Both the position numbers and the translations under genes were made by a program. The notes beneath the pieces are model-generated. The model had not been told where the DNA came from. It was given only the letters and a program-made list of their open reading frames with translations, and made no database searches. From contig VZQC01005691.1 in assembly GCA_009823505.1 (NCBI GenBank), forward strand, positions 2,607,140-2,671,139: a stretch of 64,000 nucleotides of DNA, written 5' to 3'. The DNA is from Rhizomys pruinosus. Its lineage: Eukaryota > Chordata > Mammalia > Rodentia > Spalacidae. Below, one piece after another: positions 23,138 through 34,978 of the stretch (position 1 is its first letter; each line of letters opens with the position of its first letter).

Positions 23138-25660
23138 TGGCTGTCAAACTTCCCTAATCCCCAGCTGGAAAGAAAATGCCTAAAGATGGATGGAAACATG
23201 ACTTTTGGGGGTTGCTCCCATGGCTACCAGAGGCTGGCTGGTACCTAAAAATCCATCTTCCAAAACTTTTAAAACAGAATGGATGATGCTGAGGCAGAGC
23301 TAGATTTCAGAATCATTATGTGCTAATTACACTTTGATAAATACTTTTAAAATCATTATTATAATTAGCACTCAACAGGAGAACTGTGCTTCAGATTTCT
23401 GATCTGAAAGGCTCTGGGCACCTAGGAGCCCATTAATGTGTATTTGGAGATGAGCGTTTCCAGGTCTCCGCATACAGGGAACCAGCACATGGAAACCCTA
23501 GATCCACACCTGGCTTCAGTGCCCAGCTAAGAGGTATTGTGTTCAAGGACAGCACTGCTCTCTGTCAAGCCCTGGTTCAGAAACCAACAAGGACAAACTC
23601 CAGAAACAGTATGATCTAGAGCAAACCTTACAGCATTTTCTAGAAGGAATGAACCAGGCCCCCAGATAGGTGTGGTAAACTTCTGCTATTGCTAACTTCT
23701 CGGAATGGCCTCTTTGCTCGGGTCTTCTAACTTTGTTAGCTCAGAATTCCTCTGAAAAGAAAGTTGCCTCTTTCTCCATGAGGTGACCAAGGGGCCTGCT
23801 CCAGAGTCTAGTGAAAGGACATGCTGTAGTTATCAATCCCAGGGTCACAGTGTTTCTCTGGAAAGACTAGAGCTGTGACGAGGAGGAACGAGGGGAGAGC
23901 CCGAGGAACGAGAAGCAACCTGAGGCAGGAACCTGGTCCTCCTGCACAGCCATCTATGCCAGGTGAACCCTCCAACTAAGGCTGTGGTGGCAGGGACCAT
24001 GCCCATGAAAGTTCTGATGCCAGGTCCTAATGCTAAGCTTAAGAAGATAGGAAGCGGGAACACAATGCTACAAACGACGGTGTTCTGAATCGCTCAAGCC
24101 CCTTTCTAGAGAATGTAACATTTCTGAAAAGGAGACAGGATTGACAGCTGACAGCATCTGCGGCTTTGGACTGACCCTTTGCTCAGGGCCTAAGCCCAGG
24201 CTGTTACTATGTCCACTGCATAAGACTGAACAGCTGTTCCCTGCTCCCAAGTCTCCCTGAATGTCCAGCTGTGCAGCCCAGCCGTGGAGCCCAATGGAAG
24301 ACTGACCAGGGACACGGACTGTCTATTGGAAACAGTAAAAACACTGGCCTTGAAGGACACAGTACGCACACATACAAGACAGGCTGAAGTGGGAAAGGCA
24401 AGCTGAAGCCAAAGGGCCACAGGCCGGTTGGTGGGATGAGTGGATGGCCTGGTTCTTCTGTAAAGTCACCAGTGGAAAAGTCTGGAACAGGAGCAGCAGT
24501 ATCAACACCAGGATGCCGGTCCAGATGCCGTCTTCTCCTATGTTCTCACCAGAGGTCTAAAGATTCATCCTGGGGGAAGGGGTGGAGGAGGGGAGGGAGG
24601 GAGGAAAGGAGGCAGGAAAAAGGAAGGGAAGGGGAGTGTCTCTAATCTCTAACCTGTTGCTTTGCTGCCCCCAAGGTAACAGACCGGGGCAGAGGCCGCT
24701 CCAGAGGTCTCCTTTGGCAGGCCCAATACTTTCCAATCTATAACTTTCACTGGAAAAGCACAGTCAATATCCAGTTTCCAGAAGATGTGGCCAAGATCTT
24801 CCCATCTTCAAGTAAGAAGTCAGCTTTTAAGTAGTCAACCAAAGCCAGGGATAGAAGCACTGGGACCTCAGATGTCATTGCATTATCACAAGGGGGACGT
24901 GTGAGTGATCGCTAAGTAGAATACTGGTAGACGGAGATGAAATTACAAGACGATCAGGCAATTGTAATTATAATATTAATTGATTTCAACAAATAATTAT
25001 ACTAGTACTGGTTTCATACTTAGAAGAACGTCTGCCTCCCTTCATCCATGTCAGTACTTGGCTTCATCACTGAAGCCAGATTTTTGCCTGGGAGCTCCCT
25101 GATGTACTACATCCTCTGCAACATGCCTCATTTCAGGAAGTTTCTCTAGTAACTATCATTGCATTCACATCTAGTCACTGCCTTCTGAGATCTTCCAGAT
25201 CTTCAGACATCCATAGACCACAGCCACCACAACCTCGGTGACCCCCAGACTGGCCCCATCTGCCCATCACCCTAAGGGTACCTGAGGCCATTTGTGCTGT
25301 GCTCTCCAGCCTTCTGGGCCTTAGTATTGCCAGAGCCCCAGAAGGGCTCAAACCTGAGGCTCAAGAAACAGCCTTCATCAGGGACAGGGACACAAGACAA
25401 GAGGGGCAAACTTCTGCAGGGGCAAATTCTGAGTACAGATTTTCAAAGTGCACATCCTGAGGATAGAAGCAACCACATCAACGTGGGTGCTGTGCTGTGG
25501 GGTGCACAGACAGCACCCAAGTAAGATGACCTCGCAGGCCCCAGCCTTGGGCAGGTAGCGAACACACTTGGGAAGTCAAGTCACCCTGACGTTATGCAGC
25601 CCTGTGTGTCTAGAGGCCTCTGCGCTGTGAATCCTACCAGCTCAAGAAGAATGGATTGTC

Positions 25661-25892
25661 GGGGCTGGAGAGATGGCCTAGCGGTTAAGAGCGACGACCG
25701 CTCTTACAGAGGACCCGGGTTCGATCCCCAGCACCCACATGGCGGCCGAGAACCGTCTGAAACTCCAATTCCAGGGGAATCTGACACCCTCTTCTGACCT
25801 CCGCGGCATTGCATGACACGGGTGCACAGACTTGCATGCAGACAGTACATTCATACACATACAGAAATTTAAAAAAAGAAAAGAAAAAAAAA
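25661..25892 (+). mobile_element. B2/B3-like SINE with 14-bp target duplication
   Basis: This is a young copy with an intact B box (GGTTCGATCCC) and head GGGGCTGGAGAGATGGCCTA. The duplication AAGAATGGATTGTC is perfect (25647-25660 and 25893-25906). It lies in the intron upstream of Nfatc1 exon 3. Confidence 0.95.
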
Positions 25893-26605
25893 AAGAATGG
25901 ATTGTCATCTTAAATGAGCCCAACTACAGAAGAGAAGGAAGTGCAAGGCTGAGTGAGACTAATGGCAGGCACTGGTGTCATTGCAGCTGCACACGTGCCC
26001 AGAAAGCTGAGCTCAGTGCTCCATGCAGAGGTGTGGCTTAAAGGCCCAGAAAGCTCTCCACCGCTCAAGCTGCCAGACCCCAAAATTGGCACGCCTGGGG
26101 CTGGGCAGGCCCTGGCTCCTGTGCTCCCTGTCTCCCAAGTGAAAGATTCCTATTTACTCTAGAGAAGAGCTGGCCCCAAAAGCTGACTACCTTCTGTTGG
26201 TTGGGAAGGTAAAACTGGAAGAATTTTCTAGACACTCCTAGCAACAAGAAAAGCAAGCTCTGGGCTCTCCTCAGTCCTGCCTTGGCACCTTCTGTGGCGA
26301 TGAGTCTAGGACTCCAGCTGCCCAGGGTACTGGAAGGTTCCAGAGGAAATGGCTGGGTGGCAGGCAGAGGGTGGTAGGTCTGGCAAGTCTCTGCTCGTCT
26401 TTGGGGCTGTCGTAGCAACAGGGTTTCTGAGGCCCAGGAAGCAAAGACGACATAGGTCTTCCTACACTGGGCCAGCTGGAGAGGGAGGAGGAGGTGGGGA
26501 GCACTGTGCATGGCCCCAGGACATTACGAGTGGGGGCCTTTACTTAGACCAAAATGTTTCATAAAATATGATTCAACAGGGCAAAGAAAGATCCATAAAG
26601 CCTTA

Positions 26606-26784
26606 AAAATAGGGCTGGAGATGTAGCTTAGTTGGTACAGCATTTGCCTGGCATACAAGAAGCCTTGGGTTCCATCCCCAGCACCACATAAACCAGGCAC
26701 GATGGTGCACACCTGTAATCCCAGGAAACCAGGAGGTAGAGGCAAGAGGGCCAGGGGTTTGAAATCATCTCCAGCTGCGTAGTA
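26606..26784 (+). mobile_element. ID/B1 composite (B4-type) SINE
   Basis: The ID-type head GGGCTGGAGATGTAGCTTAG, with TTCCATCCCCAGCACC as a weak B box, is fused to a B1-like part (CCAGGCACGATGGTGCACAC, CTGTAATCCCAGG). The 11-bp duplication ATAAAGCCTTA flanks it (26595-26605 and 26785-26795). Confidence 0.85.
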
Positions 26785-26927
26785 ATAAAGCCTTAAGCTG
26801 CATGAGGGCCCTATTTCACAAATATAAGAGAACAAATCAGTTCACCTTAGCCAAACTCCAAAATGAAACCTGAATGTTCAGAGCCTGGAAAACCCAACTG
26901 TCCATGAGAAGTACGGCTTTCTCTCCT

Positions 26928-27152
26928 TTTTTAAATTTTATTTATTTTTTTATGTGTATGAATGTACTGTCTGCATGTAGGTTTGTGCACCAGTGTCGTG
27001 CAATGCCGTGGAGGTCAGAAGAGGGTGTCGGATTCCCCTGGAACTGGAGTTAAAGATGGCTCTCAGCTGCCATGTGGGTGCTGGGGATCGAACCCGGGTC
27101 CTCTGCAAGAGCAGCCGTCGCTCTTAAAACCTTTAGGCCATCTCTCCAGCCC
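26928..27152 (-). mobile_element. B2/B3-like SINE, inverted
   Basis: The reverse-complement layout is T-rich tail, ATGTACTGTCTGCATGTAGG, CCTGGAACTGGAGTTAAAGA, GGGGATCGAACCCGGG (B box complement) and CCATCTCTCCAGCCC head. Target duplication is unclear. In sense terms it is parallel to Nfatc1. Confidence 0.92.
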
Positions 27153-27956
27153 GCCTCTCCTCTCAAAGTGACCACTGAGCTAGAGTGCCCACTGGCTTCA
27201 CGGCAGGCTGATGAGTTCAGCCCTCTCTCTCTACTGACTTCCATCATCTATACCATGTTCCAAATATTCAAAAGGATTAGACTACAGGGAGTGACAGTCT
27301 TCCAGTAATTTCCTTAACAATTCCAAGGTGTTGGGGCTGATTATGTAATATCAGGTGCTGCTAAGTAGCTTGGTTAGTCAATTGTTGCCGTGCCTGACTC
27401 TTACCAAATCGGTCACTAAACTAAGGTGCTGGGGACCCCAGAAGAAAAGCATGATCAAAAGCACAGAGAGCGCACATTCAATCGCATCATAGATTAAGAA
27501 GCGATGAGGGCCTGGTCACCCCCTAAAGGCCTATTCCTGCTCCTCCGGCTGTCAGGTTCTTGCTCATTTCTCTCGGTCACCCCACTGCACGCAGAACTCT
27601 AGGTGGGCACTATGGGACGCACAGACAGCACGAACGATGTGGGGTGCAGGAGGCACTGCACAGATCCAGAGTTCTCAGGCTGGCCAGCTCCCAACATCCC
27701 CTGCTCGCTCAATAAGCCAGTGTCGCCAAAAGTACTTTCTCAGTCTCTGGAATCGTTTACTTCAGGGCTGGACCAGGGCATGACTTCTGAGCGGCACACA
27801 CCATCAACACCCCTGGGGTACTTCCTCCTAAGACATGCTGCAGGAGACAGCTTGCTGCCCGTCACGCCATCCCTACTGATCCAAGGTTTCCTGGTATGAA
27901 ATGTACTCCATAGATACTCTGGTTTACGGTGATTGACATTGTGCTTGGAGTAAAGA

Positions 27957-27959
<3 letters not shown>

Positions 27960-27995
<36 letters not shown>
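27960..27995. repeat. (TG)n microsatellite
   Basis: About 17 uninterrupted TG units lie in the Nfatc1 intron. The tract is likely polymorphic. Confidence 0.97.
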
Positions 27996-27996
<1 letters not shown>

Positions 27997-29352
27997 GTAC
28001 CACTAGTATGTGACACACTCCAATGAACATGTCCATCACACCCACCACCAGATCACAGTGTCTACCACACAAAGGTGGCCACAGCTAGCTTCCACCTTTG
28101 GTTTTAAGGAACACCCCATCAGCCTTTACTGGGGCTGCACTGCAGGACTCGAAGCTAGAAATAGAACTGGGAGGAGCCTGCCAGCCAGGTCTGGGCCTCC
28201 AAGCGCCTGCCCACCCTGCTCTTTCTGCTGGCATCAGAGCCCACAGGGTTCAGGCAAGGCTGCAAGTTTGCACACACTGGAATAAGACAAAAGAATATAA
28301 AACAGGACAAGAAAAGCAGAGACCTTGCTGTTTACTTAGCACACTGGGTGGTGCTACCTAATGGGGACAGCAAGGGGACTGGGTCAGTCCTGTGAAGTGA
28401 CAGACAGCGACAGGTTCTGAGGTACTGTCGTGCAACAATGTGCCGAAGGAAGATTTACAGGGTCAGAGAGCTGGACTCATAGAAGCAGCAACAAATGTCA
28501 CCCAATGTTTCACATATCCACTCACTACAGCTTGTGTTTAAGGGTCCTGGGTCTAGCCCACCCTAGCACCTCGTCCCTCGAAGACCTCCAAGAACATTGC
28601 CCCAGTGCGTAACATCATTTTAAAGCATCACTCTCACATGCTCTGTTCTCAAGGGAGTAAAAACATCCAAGGTGTTCCTGCTTAGCTGAGGGCTTTCTCT
28701 GAGAACTCGATACAGAGCTAACCTATCTTGCTCACACAGACAAGTCTGTCCTTGATTAAAACATCTTCAGAACTTGAGAGCAGCAAGACTGCTCCCAGGA
28801 AAGACGAGAGTGCTTTTGTGAAGATATCAAACCTTAGCAAACACAAGGGCCTACCCCTCCCCTGGATCCCTGCACTGATGTGGGCTCCCCTACATCTTAC
28901 TGGGGAAAAAGAAGTTACCACCCCCCTTTGCAGAAAGGACTTGAGAATAAAGGCTCTTCTGAACCCCTTCTGCGCAACACCCCTTTCCACTGCTATACCA
29001 AGCTGTCCTCTAGCAGAGCCCAGAGGCTGCTGGGGAGAGCCGTCTGTGCCCAGGCCCAGGGCCTTGGCCAGTTTCCTCTTGAGTTGCCACGGAGACAGTA
29101 CTAAGTGGTCAAGCCAAAATAACTTAGAAAACAGGAGCCCTGGGGCGGGAAGCGGCACACCCGCCTTCCAGCTGATGAGCAAAGCAGCTATTTCCTGAGC
29201 CCCAGAAGGGAGCCCAGGGCCCTGCCTTCTCCCCAGAAGCAGACTCATGTCCACGGGTTGGCCGGGAAGGGAGGACAACGCTGGGCACTGGAATAAACAT
29301 CACTCCAGGCCTGTCCTGCCCCGTGCTGATTACTTTAAAAACTAATTTTGCA

Positions 29353-29570
29353 GGGCTAGAGAGATGCTTAAGGTTAAGAGCACCAGCTGCTCTTGCAGAA
29401 GACTGGGGTTCAAATCCCAGCACCCACATGGTGGCTAACAACTGTCCATATCCCCAGTTCCAGGGGAAGCTGATGCCTTCTGACTCCATGGGCATTGCAT
29501 GACATGGGTGTACTTACACACATGCAGGCAATACACTCATACACATAAAGCAATAAAATATTTTTTAATT
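29353..29570 (+). mobile_element. B2/B3-like SINE (older copy)
   Basis: GGGCTAGAGAGATGCTTAAG, GGGGTTCAAATCCCAGCACC and CCCAGTTCCAGGGGAAGCTG run to ACACATAAAGCAATAAAATA. It is more diverged than other copies here and has no clear flanking duplication. Confidence 0.85.
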
Positions 29571-32042
29571 CTTTTTGCTCCCCCTCACAAATGGTAACTT
29601 GTGCTCAGTATAATCTGTAAAACTCGGGTATTACTTTGTTTGCAACTGATCTCAGAACTCTTCGATCTAGAATCATTTCAGAAACAATGGGAAGCATTAA
29701 GGACTGGATATTTTAATAACTTAATATAGCCATGTAACAGAAATAATATAATTGAATAATTAATAAAATGTATACTATTGATAATGAAGAGAAAAAAGTT
29801 TGAGTATCTCTCACTAAAAACACGAGGATATAATATGCATTGTATACACAAAGAATGTCTTCCGGTACCTTCTTTCAACACTGTAAAAGGGGGAAAGAGC
29901 TCTTTTTAGCTCTGCGACCCCAAGCTGGAATTCCTGGACTCGGATGCAGCACCCTGGCTTCTCTAGAACAGTGACCCACACTGCAAAGGTGTATCCACAA
30001 CCACCTTTTCGTGCCTCTCTTGCAGCTCTAGTGAGTTCTGTAATGCCACACCTGGCCTAGGCTTTAGTGAGCTATACCTTTCTACCAGCTCTGCTTCAGA
30101 GCAAAACCATCAGAAGTATGTCTGAGGAATGTGACCCACATGTGTGTGGGGAGGACACATCCCAAACCCACTTGCCACCCAAAACTCCAGGCCAAAAGAG
30201 AGCCAGGAACTCACTAGAGCCCCACTCAGAACCTCCTTCACGGGTAGACATTCGGATTGACCTCCTATGTTCCTTCCCAGAACAGGCCTAGCTGAATCTC
30301 AACTTCAGCATCATGTATCCCAAAACATCTCAGGAAGATGCTAGGGAGCCACCCATAGACGCTGTGTCCAGTTTCGGGTCAGAACCTAAGAAGGGGTGCT
30401 AGTGGTTCTGAGATTTGCTAATGGTCGGCCTGAGCAGATACACCCCTTACCCTTAAAGGCTTCCCAGCCCTGGGTCTGTGGAGAAATCTAGCAAGCACGT
30501 ATCCTCCCTCAAGGTGAAGGAGTTTGGTGGCAGCCAGAGAGCTGTTCTCTTCAAGTGGCCCACAAGCCTGCAATATCAATAAACTTAAGCCACCACAGGG
30601 CGTGCCCTGGATCTTTGTCCCTGTTCCCATGGCTGGGCCCAAAATCAATCTATTCAAAGCAAAGTAGCAAGAGAGGCACAGGAAGGCAGAGAGGCCGTAC
30701 CCAAGCAGCAGGCAGCTTGGGAAGTCAAGGAAGGCCATATGCTAGCCCTCGGCTTTACCCCTGGACCTGCTGAGGTCCATTACCACGGGGGAACTACGAC
30801 CACAGTGAAGCACACTCACCAGGGACCAACTCGGATACCCCAAGGAAAGAGGAAAGAGGGTACTCTTCTGCCTAAAGCACGAGGGTATTGAAGAGAACTC
30901 CAGACGGCTCCATACAGTGTCACGATGGGAAGCAACAAGCACAAGACAGGGCTGAGTCTCCACTTCCAGCCTCAGAATTCTTCCTAACAGTCCTGTCTCA
31001 TTCATCATCTTTGTCTGCCTTGACTAACACTCACCTCAGAGCCCAGAAACTGAGGTCATGGAAGAGGATGAAAAGAAACCCATCAGGAAAGGGGTTTAGA
31101 CTAAGGCAAATGATGGTAGTGGGGTGGTGAACATTCACCTTCAAAGATAACAAGATGCTGAACTTTTTAGGGGAGTGGTGGGTGCTACGGGGGAAAAGGA
31201 AAACTCACTCTTTACAGAGACAGTACGTCTCTCCTCACGGAGGGTCCTGTCTATTCATCTCCACAAGTCTGCGACACATACCCAGAGAAAGGCGCAGGAC
31301 ACCGTGTGGGGCTGTGTACAACTTGGAACAGAAAGATACGTCAGGAAAGAGCCCAGCTGCTGGGAGGGGGCTGCCCTGGGAAAGAGGTTGTCATTATTCC
31401 AGCTGTCATTGTTGCTCTGGAGTATCAAGTATGGGGAGACTGCAAAATTGGTTGCTGGCCTAGATGGAAGCTTTACTTTTGTCAGAGAGAAGAGAAAATG
31501 AAAGAGCAAAGGCTCTCTGTGGTTCCCAGTTGTTGAGGTGTGGACTGAAAACTCGGCGGTGGAGCCTTCCTGCTGGGGGAGCTGCGGTGGCGGTCGGTGG
31601 CGGTCAGCGCAGGGCCGGCCTCCCGACTTGTGATCCCCTCCCTCCCCCCCAGGCCCAGGGGAAGCCAGGCTCTCTGGAAAGGGCGGCTTCCGACCGCCCT
31701 CTGGAAGAGCCACCGACCCTGGGTCCCCACACCGAGGTCCAAGTCCTGCGCCTTCGGACACTGCCTCGGGTAGGGGTCTGGAAGGAGGGCCGAGCCGTCC
31801 GGATGCCAGGAAGTGCCGGGCACCCGCGCGTGGCCACCTGCGGCCTCCTGCTCGCCTACAGGTGGCCTCCCGTCTGCTCCGGCCACCACTGGGTCCGTGT
31901 CGCGGCGGGCGGGGCGCGGGACGCTCGGTCGGTGCTGCGACCCGGGGTCCCGGCTGGCGCCAGTTGGGACGGGCACCGGCGACCTCGGCCAATCGGGCCG
32001 GCGGCGGAGTGCAGGCACCCGCAGCCCCCCGGCCGGACCCAC

Positions 32043-32127
32043 CTGAGGCCGCGGCGCCCCCGCCGCTCTGATCGAACTCGAAGAGGAAGTCAAAGTCGAA
32101 CTCCGGGTCCTGCTCCAGCCCCGTCAT
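32043..32127 (-). CDS. Nfatc1: Nfatc1 coding exon 2: alternative N-terminus of the beta isoforms
   Basis: The ATG at 32127 begins MTGLEQDPEFDFDFLFEFDQ, the known NFATc1 beta N-terminus (human begins MTGLEDQEFDFEFLFEFNQ). It gives 28 codons plus one base before donor TCAG|GTGGGT at 32043/32042. That single base plus AA of exon 3 makes Glu, so the beta protein runs ...AAASEHYSYAS. The acidic, phenylalanine-rich peptide replaces the 42-residue alpha N-terminus. In known NFATc1 biology this exon is transcribed from the constitutive P2 promoter, while exon 1 transcripts skip it. I see no frame disruption. Confidence 0.96.
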
Positions 32128-32400
32128 GTCGGGGTCGCGCGGCGGCTGGTGCGCCCAGCGCTAGCGCGCGTCCCCAGCGTGCCTCGCCCCCGCCTCCGCC
32201 TCCCGTCCCCTCCCCTGTCCCCTCCCCGGCCTCCCGCCCCGGTCCCGCCCCTGTCCCCCCGGGTGTTTCCGGGTTTACATAAACAAGCGGCTTGCAGCCG
32301 CAGGCTTCCGAGTTTTAAATAAACTCTGCGCGCGATCCGAGCGCAGCGGGCGACACTCCCGCCCGCAGGATCCCGTGTCCCGTGGGATCTCCCCGCCCCT
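32128..32400 (-). promoter_or_regulatory. Nfatc1: Nfatc1 P2 promoter / 5' UTR region of exon 2
   Basis: Upstream of the beta ATG, in gene orientation, there is an AT-rich TATA-like box AGTTTATTTAAAACT (32311-32325) inside GC-rich DNA. A palindromic forkhead-like site GTTTATGTAAAC lies at 32273-32284 and a GGAAACA (NFAT-like) site at 32264-32270. If the AT-rich box positions initiation, the start would be near 32285, giving a 5' UTR of about 150-160 nt. The start site is inferred; P2 use of this exon is established for mouse and human. Confidence 0.6.
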
Positions 32401-34814
32401 GGGCAGGACCCCCAGGACCCCCGGAGCACCCGCCCCACCCCGCTGGACCCCTGTACCCCGCAGGACCGACCCCTTGCTCCACGGGACACCCCGTCCCTTG
32501 GCAGGACAGTCCATCTCCAGCAGGACCACGCACGGCCCTGCCGGACCGACCCTTGTGCCCCGCAAGAGCCGGGTCCTGGGGGTGGGGGGGGATACCCCGT
32601 CCCCCAGCCTCGGCGCAGCCAGTCGACCTCTTTGTCCATCCACAACTCCGAGACCCGGCTGAGCGGCCCTTCAGGGCTGGAGTGCGTGCGGGCGGGCGGG
32701 CGGCCGGAGCTGCGTCCTGGACCCGCCACCTGGCCTCGCAGCGTGGAGCGCTGTCCGCAGCCGGACGAGGGGCAGTGGGTCTTGCTGAGCCCCTGCACCA
32801 GGAAAAGACCAGGGCTAGTGATTAGTTCAAAAGTTAGAAGAGAGGAGAGGCGAGAAGAAAGGAAAGGAAGGAAAGAGAAAAGTTTCAAACCTCTGAGGCT
32901 TGCTTCTCTTGGCCTAAGGTTTCCTCTACGTTACCACCTGGGCCGCCCCTGCTAACAGTGGCTTCAAGAAGGCTTCCCACAACCCACCTCAGGAATTTTG
33001 CCACTTCAAGCAGTAAAGGCTGGGAGTGACATTTTCCAGCCTCTTTTTACTAAAGAAATGACCTGAAAGTCCCAGGAAAATAAGAGGGTTCCTTGAGGGT
33101 CGCCCTTCCCTTCCCTTTCTGTTGATAAAGCCCTGGGGCCTAGGGGCCTAGAAACCATCCAGGTTCATGCAGGGCAGCCCCCTCTCTCACAGCAAGTCTT
33201 GCTTTCCTGCAGTGAGGCCTTGTTAGTCCCCCAGCTCTGAAAACACTACACACTCATATGTCACTGTGGGGGTGATTTCAAAGCTCCTGAAGGTGAAGGC
33301 TGAGTGGGTACCCGGGGTTACCCAGCAGGACACAGGGTGGCACGTACAAAGCAGTCAGAAGGAAAGTCAGGCCTGTGGAGTTTCGTCCATCTTTTCCTGT
33401 TTCTCCCAGCTGTTTGTTCTAACTTTCCAGGTGTCTTGGCACCACATAAACCAACATCTGGAATACCAGAAAATGGTGGCCGGAGCAAGCGAGGCCCCCA
33501 TCAGAACTGTGAGGAAATCAGGAAGGAAAGGGGGGAGGAGGTCTGCGTAGTGTCTGCCACCAGATGTTAGTCCCTGGTGGTGGTGTCCCCCTTCTGTCCT
33601 GTGGCCCTGGGCCCTGGGAGGTGGCTTTTTCCAGAGGCTAACTTGGGCCTCACGTGGGCTGCCACCTCTCCCAGGACCCTGTTCCAATAGCTGTTTTTTC
33701 TCCCATGATAAACTATGGTTCAGTCTGGCCTGATTTAGTTTCTAATAATAGTTCTCACTTTGAGATGCAAGTTGGAGAGTTGTTTTGTTTTACTTTGCTT
33801 TTCTGCTGACCTTCGGGCAAATGGAAGTTCTGTATTCCGTGGAGAAGCCTCGATCTCGTTCTCTGTCCTTTTAAACTTCAGCCACCTTTTTACCCCTACT
33901 ACAAAGTTACACACAGAGAACAGCCCTTCTCTGTTCTGGGTAAAGATTTTTGATAAAGATACAGAGAACCTGGCTTACCCTCGCCACATGCCCCTAGATT
34001 CAGGGACCACAGAGGGGAGCCTCAGAGGTTGATCTAGCTCCCTCCTTGTCTGTGTCTCCAGATCAGGGCCAGACTGCACAACCCCCTTCCCTGTCCTCTG
34101 TATAGTATGGAGCTTTGGTCTGAATTCTGGTCTGTCAGGTCAGCAGACACTCCAGTCTTGATAGAAGTGTTTAGCTTGGATCACTTCTTCCCAAGATGGC
34201 AGGATATTAATGGGATACAGAGCTCCATTGCTGGGTGTGATGAAGCAGTATGCAAGGCCGCAGCATTTTCTAATCTGGATTAGGAAACAATGCCATAAAG
34301 CTAAATGTCTGGAAAACAGGGCATGCTTTGTTCAGCTCTGGAGAGCCCGTGGGGCATTGTGTGAAGCAACTCTTGACGTGAGGCTGCCGACATGCCTGTG
34401 TTTTTCGGAGCAGTGCAGGCGTTCAGAAACAGCCAGGCCTTATGAACTTCTAACCAGATGCCCATCAAGCTGGAGGACCCCAGAGCGTAGCTGGTGCCCA
34501 GGTCAAGGCCAGCTCAGGAAGGACAGAGGTCTTCCCTATGGCCTTCAGGAATGGCAGGCTCTAATCTGCTGCACTAAGTCCCTTCGCCCTGTCTCAGGGG
34601 GGAATCACATTTTCTTGGTTAGCCCAGTTCTACGTACTCTCTACAAACTATGTCAATATAGTTTGATCAAAGGGCATTATTGCCCCCAGTCCGTTGCCTC
34701 AGCAAAGGCATTTTCAGACTTCCTTTCTTAAGTAGGAAACACAAGAAAAAAACCACTACCCCCACAATGGCTTTTCTTTTTGTACAAACAACGACAACAA
34801 CAACAACCCAGATT

Positions 34815-34978
34815 TTGTTTTGTTTCATTTTGTTGGGACAGAGTCTTCCGCTGTAGCTCTCCAGGCTGGCCTGGAACTGGCTTTTGTTGCCCAGGCTAGC
34901 CTCAAACTCATGGCATTCCTTCTGTCTCAGCTTCCCAAGTGCTGATGTTACACCTGGGATTACAAATCCAGCCATCAA
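34815..34978 (-). mobile_element. B1-family SINE (old), inverted
   Basis: A T-rich start, GGGACAGAGTCTTCCGCTGT, CCAGGCTGGCCTGGAACTGG and a late TGGGATTACA are diverged B1 reverse complement. It includes a short internal duplication of the CAGGCTGGCCT/CAGGCTAGCCT block. Confidence 0.8.

Larger units (their letters stand above)
21899..32042 (-). other. Nfatc1: Nfatc1 intron between exon 2 (beta) and exon 3
   Basis: This 10.1-kb intron runs from donor TCAG|GTGGGT (32043/32042) to acceptor TTCCAG (21899). It is also part of the longer intron used by exon 1 transcripts. SINEs lie at 21953-22216, 23016-23137, 25661-25892, 26606-26784, 26928-27152 and 29353-29570. A GATG/GATA-type tetranucleotide stretch lies at about 22850-22920 and a (TG)n at 27960-27995. 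The remaining sequence contains no exon I can support. Two AT-rich, homeodomain-motif-like stretches (23300-23420 and 24940-25030) are noted in the findings. Confidence 0.85.
31560..32790. promoter_or_regulatory. Nfatc1: CpG-rich island over Nfatc1 exon 2 / P2
   Basis: GC-rich, CpG-dense sequence covers exon 2 and its upstream region. Several long overlapping open frames on both strands here are a by-product of base composition; only the 28-codon exon 2 frame is conserved protein. Boundaries are by eye. Confidence 0.75.

Noticed and set aside
28718..29278. 186-codon minus-strand frame in an Nfatc1 intron
   Set aside because: No recognisable domain, no paired splice signals, and an overlapping plus-strand frame of similar size.
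31255..32282. Long open frames on both strands around exon 2 (200-290 codons)
   Set aside because: Only the first 28 codons of the minus frame starting at 32127 are conserved NFATc1; the remainder crosses the exon 2 donor GTGGGT into intron. The plus-strand frame is composition-driven.
32124..32888. 254-codon minus-strand open frame upstream of exon 2
   Set aside because: It is in P2 CpG-rich DNA, has low-complexity Arg/Gly content and resembles no family.
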